From: Streptococcus pacificus
GTDB taxonomy: Bacteria > Bacillota > Bacilli > Lactobacillales > Streptococcaceae
Direction: 5' to 3'
NCBI RefSeq assembly: GCF_016481305.1
Contig: NZ_JAENBO010000008.1
Location: 1 to 58,820, forward strand
DNA length: 58,820 bases
This document shows, in pieces, positions 1 through 10,043 of the stretch. The notes beneath the pieces are model-generated. The model had not been told where the DNA came from. It did no database searches and saw only the letters and a list, made by a program, of their open reading frames with translations. The translations under genes and the position numbers were made by a program. Position 1 is the stretch's first letter; every line of letters begins with the position of its first letter.

Positions 1-70
1 GACAGATTTATTGCTTTTTTACTTTTTGACAGGTTACTTTCATAACCCTGCACGTTTGGTTTCTTGTCTT

Positions 71-142
71 GTTCAGTTTTCAAAGGTCAAGCCTCTTTCG
101 AGACAACTATTATATTCTAGCACCTCAACTTTAATTTGTCAA
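71..142 (-). promoter_or_regulatory. rRNA-operon-type promoter and boxA-like leader reading off the left edge
   Basis: On the minus strand there is a consensus -35 TTGACA (137-142), a 17-base spacer and -10 TAGAAT (114-119) preceded by TG, an extended -10. About 25 bases downstream lies CTTTGAAAACTGAAC (around 71-88), the boxA-like sequence typical of streptococcal rRNA leaders. The promoter reads leftward out of the window, so a 16S gene probably begins just beyond position 1. The 16S gene itself is not in view, so that part is inference. Confidence 0.75.
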
Positions 143-412
143 TAACTTTTTCTTAAAAATTATAGTTTTATTTCTACCCGACCAACAGTAATAGCTGAGT
201 CGTCAAAAACAGTGCACTTTTACGATGATTGACATTATAAAAGGTGACACTTAACATTATACTATAAACAAACGATTATTAACACTAAAACAATTATTTA
301 AGTTTAATAAGACGCCTGCTTACGACATTCTTTTATATATTGATAAAAAAATGACGTAAACAAGCGTAAGCGCTATGTAAGAGTATAGCTTTTTTTACAA
401 TATGATGAGTGT

Positions 413-434
413 TACCGCCGAAAAATCGGCGGTA
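413..434 (-). terminator. GC-rich hairpin downstream of rplQ
   Basis: A perfect 9-bp stem (TACCGCCGA / TCGGCGGTA) with a four-base loop lies about 65 bases after the rplQ stop. No uridine run follows in the minus direction, so it may be an mRNA 3'-end stabiliser or an atypical terminator. The rest of 143-498 holds only a loose GCTTACG/CGTAAGC inverted repeat (318-371) and no gene that I can support. Confidence 0.45.
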
Positions 435-498
435 GACCAGAGCTAGACTAAGAATACTATTATTCCATCATCATAACACTCAACAAAATTGATAAAAA

Positions 499-885
499 TT
501 ATACTAATTCAATAATTGCCATTGGTGCAGCATCCCCACGGCGTGGTTCAGTTTTAAGAATACGAGTGTATCCTCCATTACGTTCTGCATAACGTGGTGC
601 AATTTCATTGAATAATTTTTGCAAAGCAGAAGTAGATGTATACTTTTCAGTTGATTCATCAAAGTTTTCTGATGCAATTTCGTTGCGAACAAATGCAGCT
701 GCCTGGCGACGAGCGTGTAAATCACCACGTTTACCAAGAGTAATCATTTTTTCAACGGTTTTACGAATTTCTTTTGCACGTGCTTCTGTTGTCACAATAG
801 ATTCATTGATGAGAAGATCTGTCGTCAAATCACGAAGCATTGCTTTACGTTGTGAGCTAGTGCGTCCTAGTTTACGGTAAGCCAT
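499..885 (-). CDS. rplQ: 50S ribosomal protein L17
   Basis: The 128-residue product matches bacterial L17 in length and in its start, [21 protein letters not shown]17 sits near the peptide exit tunnel of the large subunit. It is the last gene of the alpha operon, 14 bases after rpoA, preceded by an AGGAGG-like ribosome binding site. The next genes leftward belong to a separate rRNA transcription unit. Confidence 0.98.
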   Translation of the reverse strand: MAYRKLGRTSSQRKAMLRDLTTDLLINESIVTTEARAKEIRKTVEKMITLGKRGDLHARRQAAAFVRNEIASENFDESTEKYTSTSALQKLFNEIAPRYAERNGGYTRILKTEPRRGDAAPMAIIELV

Positions 886-899
886 TTTTTCCTCCTGTT

Positions 900-1838
900 T
901 TATTTATCGTTTTTTAATCCTAGACCAAGTTCAGACAGTTTTAATTTCACTTCTTCCAAACTCTTACGACCAAGATTTCTAACTTTCATCATTTCTGGTT
1001 CAGTTTTTTCTGTTAAATCATAGACGGTATTAATACCAGCGCGTTTTAAACAGTTATATGAACGAACAGATAAATCAAGTTCTTCAATGGTACGATCGAA
1101 TACTTTTTCATTAGATGCTTTTTCTGTTTCTTTCATGACTTCAGTTGTTTTTGCAATTTCGGTTAAGTCAGTGAAAAGGTTTAAGTGTTCAATCAAAACA
1201 CGAGCCGATAAGCCTAAAGCATCTTCAGGTATAATTGTCCCATTTGTCATAATTTCAATCGTTAATTTATCAAAGCCATCATTACTACCGACACGGGCAG
1301 GTTCAACTTGATAGTTAACTTTTTTAACAGGCGTATAGATTGAATCTACTGCCAATGTTCCAACAGGTGCATTTTCTTTTTTATTCTCTTCAGCAGCAAC
1401 GTAACCTCTGTTAGTTTCAACGGTTAGGCTCGCTCTAAAACTCGCCCCTTCGAGAATAGTAAATAAATAATGATCTGGATTAATAATTTCAATATCACTA
1501 TCTGTTAAAATGTCTCCTGCGGTAACTTCCATAGGTCCTTGAACATCAAGTTCAATTGTCTTTTCGTCTTCAACGTGAGATTTTACAGCAAGTCCTTTAA
1601 TATTAAGAATAATTTGCATCACATCTTCACGCACACCAGGAATAGTATCAAATTCATGGAGTACTCCATCAATTTTAATTGATGTTACTGCTGCACCTGG
1701 AAGTGAAGATAAAAGAACTCGACGAAGTGAATTACCTAGAGTTGTTCCATAACCACGTTCAAGTGGTTCGATTACAAATCTGCCGTAATCTTTATTTTCA
1801 TCAATTTTTGTTATTTTTGGTTTTTCAAACTCAATCAT
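900..1838 (-). CDS. rpoA: DNA-directed RNA polymerase subunit alpha
   Basis: This 312-residue alpha subunit nucleates RNA polymerase assembly. The N-terminal dimerisation domain (about 1-230) includes the [21 protein letters not shown] segment region near residue 28. A flexible linker leads to the C-terminal domain (about 245-312), which carries the helix-hairpin-helix stretch [16 protein letters not shown] that contacts UP elements and activators. It lies between rpsK and rplQ, the conserved alpha-operon position. Length is normal for Firmicutes and the frame is intact. Confidence 0.99.
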   Translation of the reverse strand: MIEFEKPKITKIDENKDYGRFVIEPLERGYGTTLGNSLRRVLLSSLPGAAVTSIKIDGVLHEFDTIPGVREDVMQIILNIKGLAVKSHVEDEKTIELDVQGPMEVTAGDILTDSDIEIINPDHYLFTILEGASFRASLTVETNRGYVAAEENKKENAPVGTLAVDSIYTPVKKVNYQVEPARVGSNDGFDKLTIEIMTNGTIIPEDALGLSARVLIEHLNLFTDLTEIAKTTEVMKETEKASNEKVFDRTIEELDLSVRSYNCLKRAGINTVYDLTEKTEPEMMKVRNLGRKSLEEVKLKLSELGLGLKNDK

Positions 1839-1889
1839 GTCGTTACTCCCTTTTAAACGAAAAGTTGTGTACTAAGTTGTTTTTTACGA

Positions 1890-2273
1890 TTATACACGAC
1901 GACGTTTTGGAGGGCGAGCACCATTGTGTGGTACAGGTGTCACGTCACGAATAGCTGTCACTTCTAGTCCTGCAGCCGCAAGAGCACGAATAGCAGATTC
2001 ACGACCTGAACCAGGGCCTTTAACAGTTACTTCAACTGTTTTTACGCCATGTTCTTGTGCTGACTTTGCCGCTGCTTCTGCAGCCATTTGTGCAGCAAAT
2101 GGTGTTGATTTACGAGAACCTTTAAAACCAAGTGCACCAGCTGATGACCATGCAAGAGCATTACCATGCACATCAGTAATCATAACAATTGTATTGTTAA
2201 ACGTTGCATGAATATGAGCGATACCAGATTCGATATTCTTTTTCACACGACGCTTACGTGTTGGTTTAGCCAA
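1890..2273 (-). CDS. rpsK: 30S ribosomal protein S11
   Basis: The 127-residue product has the S11 hallmarks: a basic N-terminus ([11 protein letters not shown]), [14 protein letters not shown], and the C-terminal [17 protein letters not shown] that lies by the decoding-site 16S RNA. S11 forms part of the small-subunit platform. It sits between rpsM and rpoA, as in other streptococci, with an AGGAGG-type site before the ATG. Confidence 0.98.
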   Translation of the reverse strand: MAKPTRKRRVKKNIESGIAHIHATFNNTIVMITDVHGNALAWSSAGALGFKGSRKSTPFAAQMAAEAAAKSAQEHGVKTVEVTVKGPGSGRESAIRALAAAGLEVTAIRDVTPVPHNGARPPKRRRV

Positions 2274-2297
2274 TTTCTTTACCTCCTATTTTATTTC

Positions 2298-2663
2298 TTA
2301 TTTTTTCTTACCAGCAATCGCAACGGCTTTACCTTTACGAGTACGAGCATTATTTTTTGTGTTTTGTCCACGGACAGGCAATCCACGACGATGGCGGATA
2401 CCACGATATGATCCAATTTCCATCAAACGTTTGATGTTCAAGTTCACTTCACGACGAAGGTCACCTTCAATTTTGATTTTATCCACTTCACGACGGATAG
2501 CATCTTCTTGATCTGATGTTAAATCTTTAACACGAACATCTTCTGAAACACCTGCAGCTTCTAAAACTTTTTTAGAGGTTTGCAAACCAATGCCATAAAT
2601 GTATGTTAATGAAATGACAACACGTTTATCATTTGGTATATCAACTCCAGCTATACGAGCCAT
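2298..2663 (-). CDS. rpsM: 30S ribosomal protein S13
   Basis: The 121-residue product begins [19 protein letters not shown] and has the basic tail [15 protein letters not shown] that reaches toward P-site tRNA. S13 is in the head of the small subunit and contacts the 50S subunit. The YGIG and [14 protein letters not shown](N)T segments are family signatures. Gene order infA-rpmJ-rpsM-rpsK is the standard Firmicute arrangement. Confidence 0.98.
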   Translation of the reverse strand: MARIAGVDIPNDKRVVISLTYIYGIGLQTSKKVLEAAGVSEDVRVKDLTSDQEDAIRREVDKIKIEGDLRREVNLNIKRLMEIGSYRGIRHRRGLPVRGQNTKNNARTRKGKAVAIAGKKK

Positions 2664-2683
2664 TTTGTCTCCTTTCTATTTTT

Positions 2684-2800
2684 TTATCCTTGACGTTGTT
2701 TGTGTTTTGGATTTGTAGGACAAATTACCATAACACGGCCATTACGGCGAATAACTTTACAGTATTCGCAAATTGGTTTAACCGATGGTCTTACCTTCAT
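2684..2800 (-). CDS. rpmJ: 50S ribosomal protein L36 (zinc-binding form)
   Basis: This is a 38-codon gene, easily missed because of its size. It translates as [20 protein letters not shown] and continues to [12 protein letters not shown]. The C-x2-C ... C-x4-H pattern marks the zinc-ribbon (C+) form of L36. It lies 20 bases upstream of rpsM and 24 bases after infA, with a GGAGGGATT ribosome binding site. Length and position are exactly as expected. Confidence 0.97.
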
Positions 2801-2824
2801 TTTTAATCCCTCCAATTATTTCGA

Positions 2825-3043
2825 TTATTTAAAGCGGTATGTGATACGTCCTCTTGTTAAATCATACGGACTCATCTCTACAGTAACTCTATCACCTACT
2901 AAAATACGAATATAATTCTTTCGGATTTTTCCTGATACAGTTGCTAGAATTTGATGCCCATTCTCCAATTCAACAGTGAACATTGCATTAGGCATTGTTT
3001 CAACAACTTTACCTTCAATTTCAATCACATCTTCTTTTGCCAT
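2825..3043 (-). CDS. infA: Translation initiation factor IF-1
   Basis: The 72-residue, single OB-fold protein begins [22 protein letters not shown] and includes [19 protein letters not shown] and the tail [11 protein letters not shown]-1 occupies the ribosomal A site during initiation. It is preceded by a strong AGGGGGTG-type ribosome binding site and follows adk after 118 bases, before the last genes of the ribosomal super-operon. Confidence 0.98.
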
Positions 3044-3161
3044 GCAAAAGCACCCCCTAAATTTCGATTTGATTCCCTCTGAAATAGAGGTAACAGTTAT
3101 AAGTCAGACTAGCCTATTATATCACGTCTTAAGGTCTTATGCAAGTATGTTTAATCATTTG

Positions 3162-3800
3162 TTACAAAGATGAAACAACCTCTACGATGTCTTTGAAAAC
3201 AAGATCAATTTCATTGTTTCCTGCAATATCATAGACAAGATCTTTTTGGCGATAGTGCTCAATAATTGGCGCCCCTTGTTCAATATTAATGTCTAAGCGA
3301 CGCTTAACAGTTTCTGGCTTGTCATCTTCACGTTGGTAATAATCGTTTTCATCATATCCAGCTGCTGGAGGATTGAACACTTTATGGAAAGTTTCTCCAG
3401 TTTCTTTGTGGATAATACGACCACTTAAACGTTCTAACAATAATGATGGATCAACATCAATGTTAATAACTCCATCTAACACCATGTTTAAGTCTGTCAA
3501 AATATCATCTAAAGCATTCGCTTGTTCAATTGTTCTTGGGTAACCGTCAAGCAGAAAACCTTTTTCAGAAACATCAGCTTGTGCTAGTCGTTCTTTGACA
3601 ATGCCATTAGTTACTTCATCAGGAACTAACTCTCCCTTGTCCATATACGATTTAGCCAAGATCCCCATTTTAGTCTGGTTAGCAATAGCTGATCTAAACA
3701 TATCTCCTGTTGAAATATGAATAATACCAAACTCTTCAACAATTTTAGCTGCTTGTGTCCCTTTTCCGGCACCCGGAAGTCCCATAATTAAAAGATTCAT
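3162..3800 (-). CDS. adk: Adenylate kinase
   Basis: Adk interconverts ATP + AMP and 2 ADP. I start it at the ATG of [15 protein letters not shown] because GGAG lies six bases upstream. A frame extending four codons further (to 3812) would place that GGAG inside the coding region. This gives 212 residues. The P-loop GLPGAGKGT is at residues 7-15, GYPRT follows at about 83-87, and the LID begins near [11 protein letters not shown]. The LID has no zinc-binding cysteines, unlike Bacillus Adk. The gene follows secY, the usual position. Confidence 0.97.
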   Translation of the reverse strand: MNLLIMGLPGAGKGTQAAKIVEEFGIIHISTGDMFRSAIANQTKMGILAKSYMDKGELVPDEVTNGIVKERLAQADVSEKGFLLDGYPRTIEQANALDDILTDLNMVLDGVINIDVDPSLLLERLSGRIIHKETGETFHKVFNPPAAGYDENDYYQREDDKPETVKRRLDINIEQGAPIIEHYRQKDLVYDIAGNNEIDLVFKDIVEVVSSL

Positions 3801-3876
3801 TGTTTTCTCCATCTATTTTGTCATTCACTAGTGACCTATTAAATAAAATAGAAGGTTGACAAAGTCAACCTGTATT

Positions 3877-5184
3877 TTATTCAGTTATGTTAATGAAACC
3901 AACATATTTCTTCTTCAAAAGATAGCCCTCAAGTTGTTTCATGCCTTCAATACCTGTTGAAATGAGGATTAACAAACTTGTTCCTCCTAAAGCAACAGTT
4001 GACGAAAGGCCTAAAAGTTGTTGAGCGGCAATTGGTGTTAACGCAACGAACGCTAAGAACAGCGAACCTACTGTAGCCAATTTTTTGAGTAAAGAAGTCA
4101 TGTAATCTTGAGTCTCACGTCCAGGTCTAACACTTGGTATATAAGACGCCCCTTTTTGTAAGTTCTCCGCTGTTTTTTCAGGATTGACCTGAACAAAAGT
4201 ATAAAAGAACGAGAATAACACAATCAAGATCGCATAAACAACCATACCAGCTGGGTTTTGGAAGTTTAGCGCTTGACTAAGGGTGTTTAACCAAGGAATA
4301 TCTTGGTTTCCTGTTTGTAGGAATTGGACCAAGGTTCCTGGAATAGTTGTGATAGAACTCGCAAAAATGACTGGAATCACACCTGCTGGATTAACCTTTA
4401 AAGGCAGGTATGAACTAGTTGGTGCTCCTTGAGCTCTTTTGGTATATTGTATCGGAATCTTATACTCTGCTTGTTGTACAAACGTTGTAAAGAAAACAAT
4501 TGCAAGTACAGCTAAGATAAAGATACTGATAAATATTATAGAGTTCGTCAATTCGCTAGGACGAATATTGACAAAGTAATCTTCGTAGATAGTTGAGATG
4601 GACCCGGGGATGGCAGAGATAATCCCTGAAAAGATTATCATTGAAACGCCATTACCAAATCCTTTATCTGAGATTTGTTCTCCCAACCAAGTAACAATTA
4701 AGCTTCCTGTCGTTAATATGCATCCAATAAGAATATATGTTTGTGCGTTAGGTGTTTCTACTAAAGCAACCGATGACAGGGCACTAAAGCCCGCAGTGAT
4801 TCCCACGGATTGAAAGAAAGCAAGAAACAAGGAAATATAACGGGTGGCTTGATTTAATTTTCTTCTTCCAACCTCTCCTTGTTTGCCCCATTCAACAAAC
4901 TTAGGTAAAATATCCATTTGAAGCAACTGCACCACAATCGAAGCGGTAATATAAGGACTCACTCCAAGTGCAAACACAGAAAAGTTTCTCATGGCATTAC
5001 CACTCACAAGATTAAGCATATTTAAGAAAGGTAAATCGCTCAACTGTTCAAGGCTTTTAGCGTTAATTCCTGGTACTGTAATATGAGTACCAACTCGGAA
5101 AACAAAGATAATAAAGATAGTAAAAAGAATTTTTTTCCTAACATTTTTTATCTTTAAAGCATCTTTCAGTAATTTAAAAAACAT
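3877..5184 (-). CDS. secY: Protein translocase channel subunit SecY
   Basis: The 435-residue polytopic membrane protein has about ten hydrophobic segments and the SecY signatures FRVGTHITVPGI near residue 30, LNMLNLVSGNAMRNFSVFALG and IQYTKRAQG. It forms the Sec channel for export and membrane insertion with SecE, SecG and SecA. It lies between rplO and adk in the spc operon. No second (accessory SecY2) features are seen. Confidence 0.98.
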   Translation of the reverse strand: MFFKLLKDALKIKNVRKKILFTIFIIFVFRVGTHITVPGINAKSLEQLSDLPFLNMLNLVSGNAMRNFSVFALGVSPYITASIVVQLLQMDILPKFVEWGKQGEVGRRKLNQATRYISLFLAFFQSVGITAGFSALSSVALVETPNAQTYILIGCILTTGSLIVTWLGEQISDKGFGNGVSMIIFSGIISAIPGSISTIYEDYFVNIRPSELTNSIIFISIFILAVLAIVFFTTFVQQAEYKIPIQYTKRAQGAPTSSYLPLKVNPAGVIPVIFASSITTIPGTLVQFLQTGNQDIPWLNTLSQALNFQNPAGMVVYAILIVLFSFFYTFVQVNPEKTAENLQKGASYIPSVRPGRETQDYMTSLLKKLATVGSLFLAFVALTPIAAQQLLGLSSTVALGGTSLLILISTGIEGMKQLEGYLLKKKYVGFINITE

Positions 5185-5200
5185 AATGAGCTACCTCTCA

Positions 5201-5641
5201 TTAGATGACTTCAACAGAACCACCTTTAGCAACAATCGCAGCTTCAGCACTCTTAGAAAACTTAGAGGCTTTAACTGTCAATTTTTTAGTTAATTCGCCA
5301 TTACCAAGAATTTTAATTCCTGATTTTTCAGCTTTTACAAGCCCTGATTCAACTAGAACCACTGGTGTTACTTCTGTACCATCTTCAAAAACATTCAATT
5401 GGTCAAGATTAACTAACGCATACTCTTTTGAATTAATGTTAGTAAATCCACGTTTTGGCATACGACGGAACAATGGTGTTTGTCCACCTTCAAAACCTAA
5501 ACGCACTTTACCACCACTACGAGCTTTTTGACCTTTTTGACCACGTCCAGATGTTTTACCATTACCAGATGATGAACCACGTCCAACGCGGTTACGGACT
5601 TTACGAGAACCTTCAGCAGGTTTCAATTCATGAATTTTCAT
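5201..5641 (-). CDS. rplO: 50S ribosomal protein L15
   Basis: The 146-residue product begins [20 protein letters not shown] and continues into the glycine-rich [17 protein letters not shown] segment that threads into 23S rRNA. It assembles late in 50S formation. The 123 bases between rpmD and this gene contain two stem-loops (5672-5699 and 5725-5754). Confidence 0.98.
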   Translation of the reverse strand: MKIHELKPAEGSRKVRNRVGRGSSSGNGKTSGRGQKGQKARSGGKVRLGFEGGQTPLFRRMPKRGFTNINSKEYALVNLDQLNVFEDGTEVTPVVLVESGLVKAEKSGIKILGNGELTKKLTVKASKFSKSAEAAIVAKGGSVEVI

Positions 5642-5671
5642 TTTTTCTCCTTTTTGTAAAATGCTAACGCC

Positions 5672-5754
5672 TTTGTAGAAATAAGGTTCTCTCTACAAAA
5701 ACTCGCCTATACTTTAATTCAGTTCAAGACACTATGAAAAATCAAAGTGTCTTG
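5672..5754 (-). other. Two intercistronic stem-loops between rpmD and rplO
   Basis: TTTGTAGA (5672-5679) can pair with TCTACAAA (5692-5699). CAAGACACT (5725-5733) can pair with AGTGTCTTG (5746-5754). Neither has a following uridine run in the minus direction, so they are more likely processing or stability elements than terminators. Their function is inferred only from position inside the operon. Confidence 0.5.
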
Positions 5755-5764
5755 GTTACTATTT

Positions 5765-5947
5765 TTAGTTTGCTTCTTCTACAGTGACTAAATGAGATAC
5801 TGCGTTGACCATACCGCGAATAGCAGGTGTGTCTTCTTTAACAACAGAACTATTTAGTTTGCTAAGTCCAAGAGCAACAACTGTTTTACGTTGTGCTGGA
5901 AGGCGTCCGATTGGAGACTTAGTCAAAGTAATTTTAATTTGAGCCAT
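5765..5947 (-). CDS. rpmD: 50S ribosomal protein L30
   Basis: The 60-residue product [20 protein letters not shown]... has the short L30 alpha/beta fold length and the typical [18 protein letters not shown] stretch. It lies 13 bases after rpsE. L30 is a peripheral 50S protein. Order rpsE-rpmD-rplO-secY is standard. Confidence 0.97.
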   Translation of the reverse strand: MAQIKITLTKSPIGRLPAQRKTVVALGLSKLNSSVVKEDTPAIRGMVNAVSHLVTVEEAN

Positions 5948-5960
5948 GATATCTCCTTTC

Positions 5961-6455
5961 TTATCCTAACTCTGATACAGGAAGACCACGAAGCGCGGCA
6001 ACCTCTTCAGCGCGTTTTAATTGTTTTAATCCTTCAACAGTTGCACGAACAATGTTGATAGGAGTATTAGAACCTAATGATTTAGAAGTAACGTCAGCAA
6101 CTCCAGCCAACTCGACAACGGCACGAACCGCACCACCTGCAGCCACACCGGCACCTTCAATAGCTGGTTTTAACAATACACGAGCGCCACTGTAATTAGA
6201 GCGAACCTCATGTGGAATTGTTGTGCCAACCATTGGTACTTCAATCATATTTTTCTTAGCAGCTTCTACTGCTTTACGAATAGCTTCAGGCACTTCTTGG
6301 GCTTTCCCTGTACCAAAACCTACGTGACCATTACGATCACCGACAACTACTAGAGCAGCAAAGCGAAGACGACGTCCACCTTTTACAACTTTTGTAACAC
6401 GGTTAATTGCAACAACGCGTTCTTCAAGTTCTACTGCATTATCTTTAAATGCCAT
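5961..6455 (-). CDS. rpsE: 30S ribosomal protein S5
   Basis: The 164-residue product contains the double-stranded-RNA-like N-terminal domain ([21 protein letters not shown], near residues 10-30) and the C-terminal domain ([20 protein letters not shown]...). S5 lies at the mRNA entry side of the 30S and affects decoding accuracy. Spectinomycin-resistance mutations usually fall in the N-terminal loop near VKGGRR, which looks wild type here. Confidence 0.98.
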   Translation of the reverse strand: MAFKDNAVELEERVVAINRVTKVVKGGRRLRFAALVVVGDRNGHVGFGTGKAQEVPEAIRKAVEAAKKNMIEVPMVGTTIPHEVRSNYSGARVLLKPAIEGAGVAAGGAVRAVVELAGVADVTSKSLGSNTPINIVRATVEGLKQLKRAEEVAALRGLPVSELG

Positions 6456-6473
6456 TATTAAGTGTCCTCCCTA

Positions 6474-6830
6474 TTAGAATTTCAATCCGTTTTCACGAGC
6501 TGCATCAGCTAAAGCTTTAACACGGCCGTGATAGAGATATCCACCGCGGTCAAACACCACTTCAGAAATACCTTTAGCTACTGCGCGTTCAGCAATCAGT
6601 TTACCAACAACAACGGCTTGTTCAGTTTTAGTTCCTTTTGAAACGTCTTTATCAAGAGTTGAAGCGCTTGCGAGCGTGACACCCGCTACGTCATCAATCA
6701 ATTGAGCGTAGATGCCTGTATTAGAACGAAATACGTTCAAACGTGGGCGATCCGCAGTTCCAGAAACTTTACCGCGTACGCGACGACGGCGTTTTTGGCG
6801 GATTTTATTTTTATCTGGTTTCGAAATCAC
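6474..6830 (-). CDS. rplR: 50S ribosomal protein L18
   Basis: L18 binds 5S rRNA. The best start is the GTG giving [17 protein letters not shown] (118 residues), because AGAGG lies a normal distance upstream. An earlier in-frame GTG at 6839 (121 residues) overlaps that ribosome binding site directly. The tail [20 protein letters not shown] is the conserved 5S-binding region. It lies between rplF and rpsE. Confidence 0.95.
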   Translation of the reverse strand: MISKPDKNKIRQKRRRRVRGKVSGTADRPRLNVFRSNTGIYAQLIDDVAGVTLASASTLDKDVSKGTKTEQAVVVGKLIAERAVAKGISEVVFDRGGYLYHGRVKALADAARENGLKF

Positions 6831-6877
6831 AATTTTCACCTCTTATTTTTTTATGATAGAAAACAGTAATCATAATC

Positions 6878-6924
6878 AGGTGGCAAGACCTTTGTAAACC
6901 AATGTTTACAAAGATACCACACCT
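6878..6924 (-). other. Long stem-loop between rplF and rplR
   Basis: The perfect inverted repeat CTTTGTAAAC (6890-6899) / GTTTACAAAG (6904-6913) has a four-base loop. It is extended by AGGTGG (6878-6883) against CCACACCT. It fills most of the 96-base gap before rplR. There is no uridine run. It could be a processing or feedback site; that is inference. Confidence 0.55.
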
Positions 6925-6926
6925 CA

Positions 6927-7463
6927 TTATTTACCTGTTTTACCTTCTTTAAGTCGAACAAATTCTCCAACGTAACGAATCCCTTTACCTTTATAAGGTT
7001 CTGGTGTACGAAGGCTACGGATGTAAGCCGCAGTTTGTCCAACAACTTCTTTGTTAATTCCACTAACAAGAATTGATGTTGCTGAAGGAACTTCAAATGT
7101 AATACCTTCTGGAGCAACAACCTCATCTTGGTGAGATTTACCAACTGAAAGAACTAATTTATTCCCTTGAAGTTGAGCACGATAACCGACACCACGCATC
7201 TCAAGAGCTTTTTTAAATCCTTCTGAAACACCGACAACCATATTATTTAGGTTAGCGCGAGTAGTTCCATGGATAGTTTTCATTTCTTTTGAGTCATTTG
7301 GACGATGAAGTGACACTTCACTGCCATCAATCTTAATTTCAATGTTTTTGTTGAACTCACGAGTAAGTTCGCCTTTTGGGCCTTTGACAGTTACAACATT
7401 ATCTTTGTTGGTGATTTCAACACCAGCAGGTAATGTAATAACTTTATTACCAATACGTGACAT
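6927..7463 (-). CDS. rplF: 50S ribosomal protein L6
   Basis: The 178-residue, two-domain L6 begins [20 protein letters not shown] and ends with the signature [25 protein letters not shown]. It binds near the sarcin-ricin loop region of 23S rRNA. It follows rpsH after 69 bases. Length is normal. Confidence 0.98.
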   Translation of the reverse strand: MSRIGNKVITLPAGVEITNKDNVVTVKGPKGELTREFNKNIEIKIDGSEVSLHRPNDSKEMKTIHGTTRANLNNMVVGVSEGFKKALEMRGVGYRAQLQGNKLVLSVGKSHQDEVVAPEGITFEVPSATSILVSGINKEVVGQTAAYIRSLRTPEPYKGKGIRYVGEFVRLKEGKTGK

Positions 7464-7532
7464 ATTTATTTTCTCCTGTTAGATTGTCAAGTCATAAGAT
7501 GACTAGTTTTCACGGGGTAGTAAGATTAATTC

Positions 7533-7931
7533 TTACCAAACGTATGCAAGCACTTCTCCACCAACATTTTTTTGGCGTGCTTCTTTGTCAGTCAAAAGAC
7601 CTTCTGAAGTAGAGATGATTGCAATTCCAAGTCCATTAAGAACTTTTGGAACATCTTCACGTTTTGTGTAAACACGAAGACCAGGTTTTGAAATACGTTT
7701 TAAGTTAGTGATAACACGTTCACCATTTTGTCCATATTTAAGGAACACACGGATCACGCCTTGTTTGTCATCTTCAATATATTCAACGTTTTTTACAAAA
7801 CCTTCACGTTTTAGGATTTCAGCAATCCCTTTTTTAATGTTTGATGCAGGCACTTCAAGAACACTATGTTTTGCTTGATTAGCATTACGAATACGTGTTA
7901 AAAAGTCTGCAATAGGGTCAGTCATAACCAT
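7533..7931 (-). CDS. rpsH: 30S ribosomal protein S8
   Basis: The 132-residue product has [18 protein letters not shown] at the start and the C-terminal [27 protein letters not shown]8 binds the central domain of 16S rRNA and in E. coli represses the spc operon. The first ATG (MVMTDP) has GGAG eight bases upstream, so I keep it over the third-codon ATG. Confidence 0.98.
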   Translation of the reverse strand: MVMTDPIADFLTRIRNANQAKHSVLEVPASNIKKGIAEILKREGFVKNVEYIEDDKQGVIRVFLKYGQNGERVITNLKRISKPGLRVYTKREDVPKVLNGLGIAIISTSEGLLTDKEARQKNVGGEVLAYVW

Positions 7932-7997
7932 TTTTTATTCTCCTCTTACTAGTAGTTTGAATACTCACTTGCTAGTTAATGTTAAATTAAGTTCAGA

Positions 7998-8183
7998 TTA
8001 CCAAGATGCTTTAGTAACACCTGGAATTTGTCCTTTGTATGCTAACTCACGGAAGCAAACACGGCAAAGTTTAAATTTGCGGTATACCGAATGTGGACGA
8101 CCACATCTTTCGCAACGAGTGTAAGCTTGCGTTGAGAACTTAGCAGGGCGTTTGTTCTTAGCAATCATTGATTTTTTAGCCAT
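7998..8183 (-). CDS. rpsN: 30S ribosomal protein S14, zinc-binding type (S14Z)
   Basis: The 61-residue product has two CxxC pairs (CERCGRPH and CRVC), the short C+ zinc-binding form of S14. The zinc-independent paralogue, usually induced under zinc limitation, is not in this window. It sits between rplE and rpsH, the standard spc-operon place. Also called rpsZ. Confidence 0.97.
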   Translation of the reverse strand: MAKKSMIAKNKRPAKFSTQAYTRCERCGRPHSVYRKFKLCRVCFRELAYKGQIPGVTKASW

Positions 8184-8200
8184 AATATTTACCTCCTATG

Positions 8201-8743
8201 TTATTTCGCAAAAGGCATTCCTAAGCCTTTAAGCAATTCACGTGATTCTTCATCTGTATTTGCTGTTGTTACAATAACAATATCTAAACCACGAACTTTA
8301 TCAACATCATCAAAATTAATTTCTGGGAAAATCAATTGTTCTTTAACACCAAGTGTGTAGTTCCCACGTCCATCAAATGATTTCGTTGGAACACCGTGGA
8401 AGTCACGGACACGAGGTAGTGATACTGATACTAATTTATCTAAAAACTCATACATGCGTTCACCACGAAGAGTTACTTTAGCACCGATAGCAACACCCTC
8501 ACGAAGACGGAAGCCGGCGATTGATTTTTTAGCTTTAGTGATAAGTGGTTTTTGTCCTGAGATAAGTGCTAATTCAGCTGCAGCTTTTTCTAAGTTTTTA
8601 GCATTTGAAACTGCATCTCCAACACCCATGTTAAGAACAATTTTCTCAACTTTTGGTACAGCCATAACTGATGAATAGTTAAATTTTTCAGTTAATGCTG
8701 GGATAACTTCTTTAAGATATTTTTCTTTTAAGCGATTTGCCAT
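8201..8743 (-). CDS. rplE: 50S ribosomal protein L5
   Basis: The 180-residue product begins [20 protein letters not shown] and contains [15 protein letters not shown] and [20 protein letters not shown], both L5 signatures. L5 binds 5S rRNA and contacts P-site tRNA and S13. It lies between rplX and rpsN, with AGGAGA upstream of the ATG. Confidence 0.98.
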   Translation of the reverse strand: MANRLKEKYLKEVIPALTEKFNYSSVMAVPKVEKIVLNMGVGDAVSNAKNLEKAAAELALISGQKPLITKAKKSIAGFRLREGVAIGAKVTLRGERMYEFLDKLVSVSLPRVRDFHGVPTKSFDGRGNYTLGVKEQLIFPEINFDDVDKVRGLDIVIVTTANTDEESRELLKGLGMPFAK

Positions 8744-8766
8744 TATACTTCTCCTTTCCTTCGTGA

Positions 8767-9072
8767 TTAATCAAGCACTTCGCCTGATTTTTTGTTGTAA
8801 CGAACTTTTTTGCCGTCAATAACTTTGTAGCCAACTCGTCCAGCCACACCATTTTTATCTAATACTTGAACATTAGAAACATGGATTGGTGCTTCTTTTT
8901 CGATAATAGCCCCTTGAGGGTTGTCGTTATTTGGACGTTGATGTTTTTTAACCATTGCAACGCCTTCGACAATAACTTTATTAACTTTTGGTAAGGCAGT
9001 AAGAACAACAGCTTCAACACCCTTGTCTTTACCTGCAATAACGCGAACTTTGTCGCCTTTTTTTACAAACAT
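8767..9072 (-). CDS. rplX: 50S ribosomal protein L24
   Basis: The 101-residue product carries the KOW motif at its start ([19 protein letters not shown]). L24 initiates 50S assembly on the 5' domain of 23S rRNA. It lies 74 bases after rplN, and that gap contains two compact hairpins. Confidence 0.98.
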   Translation of the reverse strand: MFVKKGDKVRVIAGKDKGVEAVVLTALPKVNKVIVEGVAMVKKHQRPNNDNPQGAIIEKEAPIHVSNVQVLDKNGVAGRVGYKVIDGKKVRYNKKSGEVLD

Positions 9073-9099
9073 TGAGTTTTTCTCCTTAAAATTTCTTAC

Positions 9100-9129
9100 G
9101 CCCTAATGGGCACCCTAGTAAAACTAGGG
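9100..9129 (-). other. Twin hairpins between rplN and rplX
   Basis: GCCCTAATGGGC (9100-9111) and the 7-bp stem CCCTAGT/ACTAGGG with an AAA loop (9113-9129) lie back to back. There is no uridine run in the direction of transcription. They are good candidates for an mRNA processing or stability element in the middle of the ribosomal operon. Confidence 0.5.
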
Positions 9130-9146
9130 GACTAGTTTGTTTTTGA

Positions 9147-9515
9147 TTAAAGTACTTCTGGTGCAAGTGACACGATCTTCATGTAGCCACCTTCACGTAA
9201 TTCACGTGCAACTGGGCCAAAGATACGTGTTCCACGAGGTGTTTTATCATCGCGGATAATAACTGCAGCATTGTCATCGAATTTAATGTATGAACCATCT
9301 GGACGACGAGCTCCTGATTTAGTGCGCACAATAACTGCTTTGACAACATCACCTTTTTTAACAGCGCCACCAGGAGTAGCTTGTTTTACAGATGCAACGA
9401 TAACGTCACCAATGCTTGCGAACTTACGTCCTGAACCACCAAGAACTTTAATGGTCAAGATTTCACGTGCGCCACTGTTATCAGCAACTTTCAAACGAGA
9501 TTCTTGTTGAATCAT
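9147..9515 (-). CDS. rplN: 50S ribosomal protein L14
   Basis: The 122-residue product [20 protein letters not shown]... has the highly conserved L14 core, including [20 protein letters not shown] and [14 protein letters not shown]14 forms inter-subunit bridge B8. It follows rpsQ by 24 bases, as in other S10-spc clusters. Confidence 0.98.
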   Translation of the reverse strand: MIQQESRLKVADNSGAREILTIKVLGGSGRKFASIGDVIVASVKQATPGGAVKKGDVVKAVIVRTKSGARRPDGSYIKFDDNAAVIIRDDKTPRGTRIFGPVARELREGGYMKIVSLAPEVL

Positions 9516-9539
9516 TCTAATTTTCTCCTTTCAGGCTTA

Positions 9540-9800
9540 TTAAATAATTATAGCTTCTTCAACTACTTCTACAAGACGAAAACGTTTTGTAGCTGATAGT
9601 CGACGAGTTTCCATGATACGAACTTTGTCGCCAGTCTTAGCGATGTTGTTTTCGTCATGTGCTTTGTACTTTTTAGAATAGTTGATACGTTTACCATAGA
9701 CTGGGTGGTTACGTTTTGTTTCAACTACAACTGTGATTGTTTTATCCATCTTGTCAGACACGACACGTCCAACTAGGGTTTTACGTTGATTACGTTCCAT
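9540..9800 (-). CDS. rpsQ: 30S ribosomal protein S17
   Basis: The 86-residue, OB-fold product [20 protein letters not shown]... contains [23 protein letters not shown], the S17 signature. It is a primary binder of the 16S 5' domain. It lies between rpmC and rplN. Confidence 0.98.
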   Translation of the reverse strand: MERNQRKTLVGRVVSDKMDKTITVVVETKRNHPVYGKRINYSKKYKAHDENNIAKTGDKVRIMETRRLSATKRFRLVEVVEEAIII

Positions 9801-9827
9801 AATTAGAATTTCTCCTTTCCCAATCTA

Positions 9828-10034
9828 TTATTTCATTTCAGATTGCACTGTTTTAACACGTGCAATTTGCTTTTTCACTTCGTGTAAACGGGCAGTTTGA
9901 TCAAGTTGACCTGCTGCAGCTTGAAAACGAAGATCAAATAATTCTTTTTTGAGTTCGCTTTCTTTTTTAGCAAGTTCTTCTTGAGATAAGCCACGAAGTT
10001 CTTTTACAAAATCTTTAATTTCTTGAAGTTTCAT
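9828..10034 (-). CDS. rpmC: 50S ribosomal protein L29
   Basis: The 68-residue helical hairpin protein includes [36 protein letters not shown] near residues 27-62, the L29 signature region. It lies at the exit tunnel and helps form the docking site for trigger factor and SRP. It begins 9 bases after rplP. Confidence 0.97.
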   Translation of the reverse strand: MKLQEIKDFVKELRGLSQEELAKKESELKKELFDLRFQAAAGQLDQTARLHEVKKQIARVKTVQSEMK

Positions 10035-10043
10035 GTCTTCTCC

